Origin: Eumeta japonica
Taxonomy: Eukaryota; Arthropoda; Insecta; Lepidoptera; Psychidae
Assembly (NCBI GenBank): GCA_005406025.1
Contig: BGZK01001025.1
Coordinates: forward strand, 62,001-126,000
Direction of reading: 5' to 3'
Length of the DNA: 64,000 nucleotides
Made by a program: the position numbers and the translations under genes. The notes under the pieces are model-generated. The model was not told the DNA's origin. It saw only the letters and a list, made by a program, of their open reading frames with translations, and searched no databases. Below are positions 62,676-64,000 of the stretch, one piece after another. Positions within the stretch are counted from its first letter, which is position 1. Every line of letters begins with the position of its first letter.

Positions 62676-64000
62676 GTAAGTGTTTTGTATTAGTTAGCCA
62701 CGTATTGATAGTCCGGTTCTCAAAGGGCGGACAGGCGTGCGGCCTACCAGAAAGTGGACGGTCACCGTCGTCCTCGAACATCCACAAGAAGAGTCGACAG
62801 TGCGTCGCCGCGGCCTTTCAGAAAGGAGTACGCTCTTTTGGCATAGTCCACTGGCAATACGAGATTTAGTTTTCATAACCCGGAATCCTGTCCCGCGCGC
62901 AGGCGTGTACCTATTTGACCTCCCGCAAACGATGGTCGCTAGAGGCTCAGTGGTTGAGAGTCAGTAAGTTGTGTCGTTCGTGGCTCTCGGCGCGTACTGA
63001 GCCGTAGTCGACGGCTTAAAATTCCAAGCCCTTCGAATCGAATTAACAGTGTGTGTCAGTCGAAGGATCATCGAACCTGAATCAACAACGACGACTATGA
63101 CTGGCCACATAAGCAAAGTTGTATGGAGACAGATGCTGATCCATAAACATTGCGAACGCAACAATGCAGAAAAAATAAACCTATTGATGCACTCACGTAA
63201 GGAATGTTCCGCACTTTCAAGTCATTCGCTTATAAACGTTTGCCTACGACATGCATTACCATGCAGCAAACAACTCACCGCCGACCCTCGAATCTGTTCT
63301 TTTATGCGCAATAGAACATTCGCCTCTATATATTTTTATATACTTTTATTTATACATGTGGACGTCCTTCCGAAAAAAAAAGTTAGAATAGCTTTCTATA
63401 GGTTTTCAAAACTTTGACGCACGTTGAAAATTCTATTTTTGAAAAATTGTACTGAAAACAATAACCTTCTTGATTTCTATGAGAATTTGTAATTCTTTTC
63501 GAGGAGATGTTCATACAATTATTTTAATTCCTTTTTTTTTATAATTTTCAGATAACCGTAAAACCAACACAAGCCAATACGATCCACCAGACGTCCGACG
63601 GGGGGCAGTGCAAGTGCGTGCCCTATTACCTGTGCGACGCTAATAGAGTCATCACGCACATCAGGAACGCGAGCGTGACCGGCTGGGGGCAGCTAGACGT
63701 CAGGTGGGCTGGCTGGACTGCATTGTGATGGACTGGATTGAACTGGGTCCAACTAAATTAGACCGTGTTACAATAGTCACGATGTCTACGGACTGGACTG
63801 GACTGGATCGTTTTAGATTGGACCGTGTCGTAGTAGTCATAATGTTTACGGACTGGACTGAACTGGTTTTGATAAGACTGTACCGTGTCATAGTAGTTAT
63901 GGTGTGTATGGATTGGACTGGACTAGGTTGGATAAGACTGGACCGTTTCACATTAGTTATAGTGTCTACGGACTGGACTGGACTGGATCGTACTAGACTG
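62538..64000 (+). CDS. CLIP-domain serine protease or homologue, 5' part only
   Basis: Two exons joined in phase 0 encode a secreted protein start: signal peptide MLKVAVLVVVCLSQIRCQS, an acidic linker, then DGGQCKCVPYYLCDANRV and GWGQLDVR. The pattern CxCVPYYLC followed by a short loop and (I/V)D(V/I)R is typical of the CLIP module in protease homologues that serve as cofactors of prophenoloxidase activation in insects (family knowledge). The catalytic-like domain lies outside the window, so it cannot be said whether it is an active protease or an inactive homologue. The sequence ctgtttgtcgcag just before the start codon looks like a splice acceptor, so an untranslated first exon further upstream is likely. 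Confidence 0.85.
62676..63551 (+). other. CLIP gene intron after first coding exon
   Basis: An 876-bp intron with a GC-richer first half that stays open in several frames (for example 62737-62967 and 63049-63417). No recognisable product results, and splicing from exon to exon in phase 0 skips it. Confidence 0.6.
63552..63703 (+). CDS. CLIP-domain gene, second coding exon
   Basis: Acceptor ttttataattttcag, donor gtgggc, phase 0 in and 2 out. It encodes ITVKPTQANTIHQTSDGGQC and the CLIP start KCVPYYLC. Three cysteines of the module are visible. The rest must lie in later exons. Confidence 0.87.
63706..64000. repeat. 60-bp minisatellite, reaches window end
   Basis: Units of exactly 60 bp repeat gactggactggactggat ... 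gaccgtgtc.tagtagtcat.atgtctacg, with at least 4.8 copies visible. Each unit holds a nested ggactg hexamer run. The array starts within a few bases of the exon donor. Confidence 0.9.

Noticed and set aside
62480..63417. Long frames (129 and 122 codons) overlapping the CLIP gene start and intron
   Set aside because: They are in other frames than the signal peptide exon and show no homology that I recognise.
63700..63951. Minus-strand repetitive 83-codon frame
   Set aside because: It is the 60-bp minisatellite read in reverse.

Overview
This is a window of a eukaryotic, AT-rich, repeat-dense insect genome, most likely from a moth or butterfly. The evidence is long introns with GT-AG splice sites, a tRNA-derived SINE of a type common in Lepidoptera, short repeats of lepidopteran style, and the two genes present. 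There is no bacterial signal: no operons, ribosome binding sites or CRISPR.

Two protein-coding genes can be supported, both on the + strand. (1) A complete gene for the olfactory ionotropic co-receptor IR8a runs from 8846 to 48366 in 17 coding exons. All splice phases join, giving about 906 residues: signal peptide, amino-terminal domain, split ligand-binding domain (S1/S2), three membrane helices and pore, and a basic tail. One exon (exon 9, 23238-23344) is one base short at a run of five C. That is either a sequence error or a real frameshift. (2) The first two coding exons of a secreted CLIP-domain serine protease or protease homologue lie at 62538-62675 and 63552-63703. That gene continues beyond the window.

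Layout. 1-8845: upstream intergenic DNA with a pogo-like MITE, a 142-bp element with an 11-bp target-site duplication, a 1.6-kb foldback element and a SINE-like repeat. 8846-48366: Ir8a, whose introns hold hAT-type MITEs with 8-bp duplications, a degraded CR1/Jockey-type LINE, mariner debris, a SINE and a MITE within LINE-derived sequence, a Ginger-like integrase transposon with inverted ends (38235-40557), and a 172-bp satellite of about 17 units (41600-44466). 48367-62537: intergenic, with MITEs, diverged repeats, a decayed mariner on the minus strand and several perfect hairpins. 62538-64000: the CLIP gene, whose second intron opens directly into a 60-bp minisatellite.

The most unusual feature is inside Ir8a itself. 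The 3' part of exon 11, which encodes the first membrane helix, has been copied downstream as a tandem array with a 172-bp period. Three copies keep an open frame and an intact 5' splice site. A decayed copy of the start of exon 14 lies about 500 bp upstream of the real one.

All assignments come from reading motifs and splice logic by eye. No database search was run, and class names for degraded repeats are tentative.
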